64,000 bases of DNA from Aplysia californica (taxonomy: Eukaryota; Mollusca; Gastropoda; Aplysiida; Aplysiidae): positions 1,448,375 through 1,512,374 of the forward strand of contig NW_004797382.1 of NCBI RefSeq assembly GCF_000002075.1, given 5' to 3'. How positions within the stretch are numbered: position 1 is the stretch's first letter; every line of letters starts with the position of its first letter. Positions 62,644 to 64,000 of the stretch are shown here, one piece after another. The notes beneath the pieces are model-generated. The model made no database searches. It saw only the letters and a list, made by a program, of their open reading frames with translations, and was not told the DNA's origin. Made by a program: the position numbers and the translations under genes.

Positions 62644-64000
62644 CTAATGGAACAAGTGGAGGAAAGAAATGAAAACTTCATGGGGTCACAGTTCTAGTGA
62701 TGACGAAACAGATAGATGGGGAGAGGAATACACGACAACTTTTTGAAATATAAGAATTTAAAATAGTGGGCATAACTATGGTTACAAAACAAAAAGTTCA
62801 AACTTTTTCAAGGGAAGGAGCCATTTACTAAACAGCATTTTGTTTTCAGCGACTTTGTATATTCCTGCCCACTCTCTCCATGCAAGCTACAAAAGCAATG
62901 GAATACATTATGTTTCACCAAACACTACTTTTGCAATCAATTTTGCAAACAAGTTTGAGAAAACCTTGTGCAGAACTTACAGTGCTATGAGTCTGACTGT
63001 TATGTCAAAGTGCGCTCACCCAAATCTGTAGAATACCCTTATTAAGTTATGTTTCTTTGCTATGACAGCTCATTCATACTAGAGTAGTAGAGCACACACA
63101 GTTCAGATTTAATCAACTGACTCTACATTTTTTTTCTGTTTGTCAGCCATTTCTTACTTAAATATTTTGTTTCAGCTAAGACAGTATTGACATGTCTCGT
63201 TGAAAGTTTCAACATATTACGCATTCTTCTCAACATTTAACTTTCCACCTAATGTCCAATAATAGTACAATCTATTTTTTTTAAAAACCTCAAGATGCCT
63301 AAAACTACACAAGTCTGACATAAAATACTCCATATTACTGTTAGTATTCAAGTAAAATCTGTTGCGCTTCTTGTCTTGACATTGTTTCAGCACACTTGCT
63401 TCTTCATGTGATGAAATCCTTCTTCTACAAGACTTATGCCTAAAGAGTTTACTGAAAGCTTGACAGAGGGCAGTGGTGGTTGAGGATTCTATTTTTAAAA
63501 TACTGAACAATGAATATTCTTATTATATTTAATCCTTCAATTATGTTGTATCTTTTTAATTGTTGCCAAAGCGTGTCCAGTACACATGAAAAGAACTACC
63601 TACCAACCAGTGGCAGAGAGTAAATAAAACATATTTATGTGGTGGCACCATCAGCATATTTGACTGATTTCACTATTATCAAGAATAATATAAAACAAGG
63701 GGAAAACATTCTAAATACATAAGAAGAATCAAATGAAACACCATTATATTGTATGTGATGAAAACTAAAAGCAAAGTAAAGAATTGACGTGAAGAACAGT
63801 GTCTCCCTTCTGGTTGACAAAGTATTCAGTAGTAACGTAAGAACAACATCTAGGAAAGGGGAAAGAGATATGTGTAGGTCTACACAGTGCAGAATTCTAG
63901 TTTTCACCAAAGAAGCAAGACGAGAGAAATGAAGTTTTACAAGGACCAAATAAAATATGACATTCAAAAGAAACAGATCATTCCAGCAAAGATGTTAATA
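62644..64000 (-). other. PTBP intron to the window end
   Basis: The expected upstream PTBP exon (start of RRM3) was not found. The sequence is AT-rich with no recognised repeat. Confidence 0.6.

Overview
The window looks like nuclear DNA of a lophotrochozoan animal, most likely a gastropod mollusc. The evidence is indirect: intron-rich animal genes with GT-AG introns, tRNA-derived SINEs, Jockey/I-like LINE tails, many small DNA-transposon derivatives, and very abundant simple and minisatellite repeats. No species can be named from sequence alone. There are no bacterial genes, rRNA genes or CRISPR arrays.

Three conserved genes can be assembled exon by exon with consistent phases. (1) Plus strand, 1925-16638: the C-terminal half of a TBC1D2/TBC1D2B-family Rab GTPase-activating protein, with its 5' part outside the window. 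(2) Plus strand, 31430 to about 42000: a complete or nearly complete METTL4, an MT-A70-family adenine-N6 methyltransferase with an intact DPPW motif; the last exon is uncertain. (3) Minus strand, 62643 down to 58057: the last six coding exons of a polypyrimidine-tract-binding protein (PTBP), covering the end of RRM3 and all of RRM4. It is followed by about 7-8 kb of AT-rich, unusually repeat-free DNA that probably holds a long 3' UTR. METTL4 and PTBP converge.

Between and inside the genes: 1-1.9 kb is intron with a 14-bp minisatellite. 6.45-10.86 kb is a 2.2-kb tandem duplication carrying two TBC exons. 12.2-14.5 kb is a 93-bp satellite grown from an exon/5' splice-site junction. 16.6-25.4 kb is TBC 3' UTR and intergenic DNA with several minisatellites. 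26.2-27.9 kb is a large minisatellite. 28.3-29.6 kb is a broken LINE reverse transcriptase. 31-42 kb is METTL4, with introns full of transposons, including a hAT MITE nested in a piggyBac-like element. 42-50 kb is intergenic DNA with SINEs, a LINE tail and a 1-kb TTAA element. 58-64 kb is PTBP with SINEs and MITEs in its introns.

The most unusual theme is that tandem duplication in the TBC1D2-like gene repeatedly captured splice signals: the acceptor of exon 4 (35 bp), the acceptor of exon 5 (67-bp array whose last unit is the real acceptor), whole exons 6-7 (2.2 kb) and the donor of exon 8 (93 bp, 22 full copies). The gene therefore carries dozens of near-perfect decoy splice sites. In METTL4, two unrelated MITEs end 27-30 bp upstream of functional 3' splice sites.
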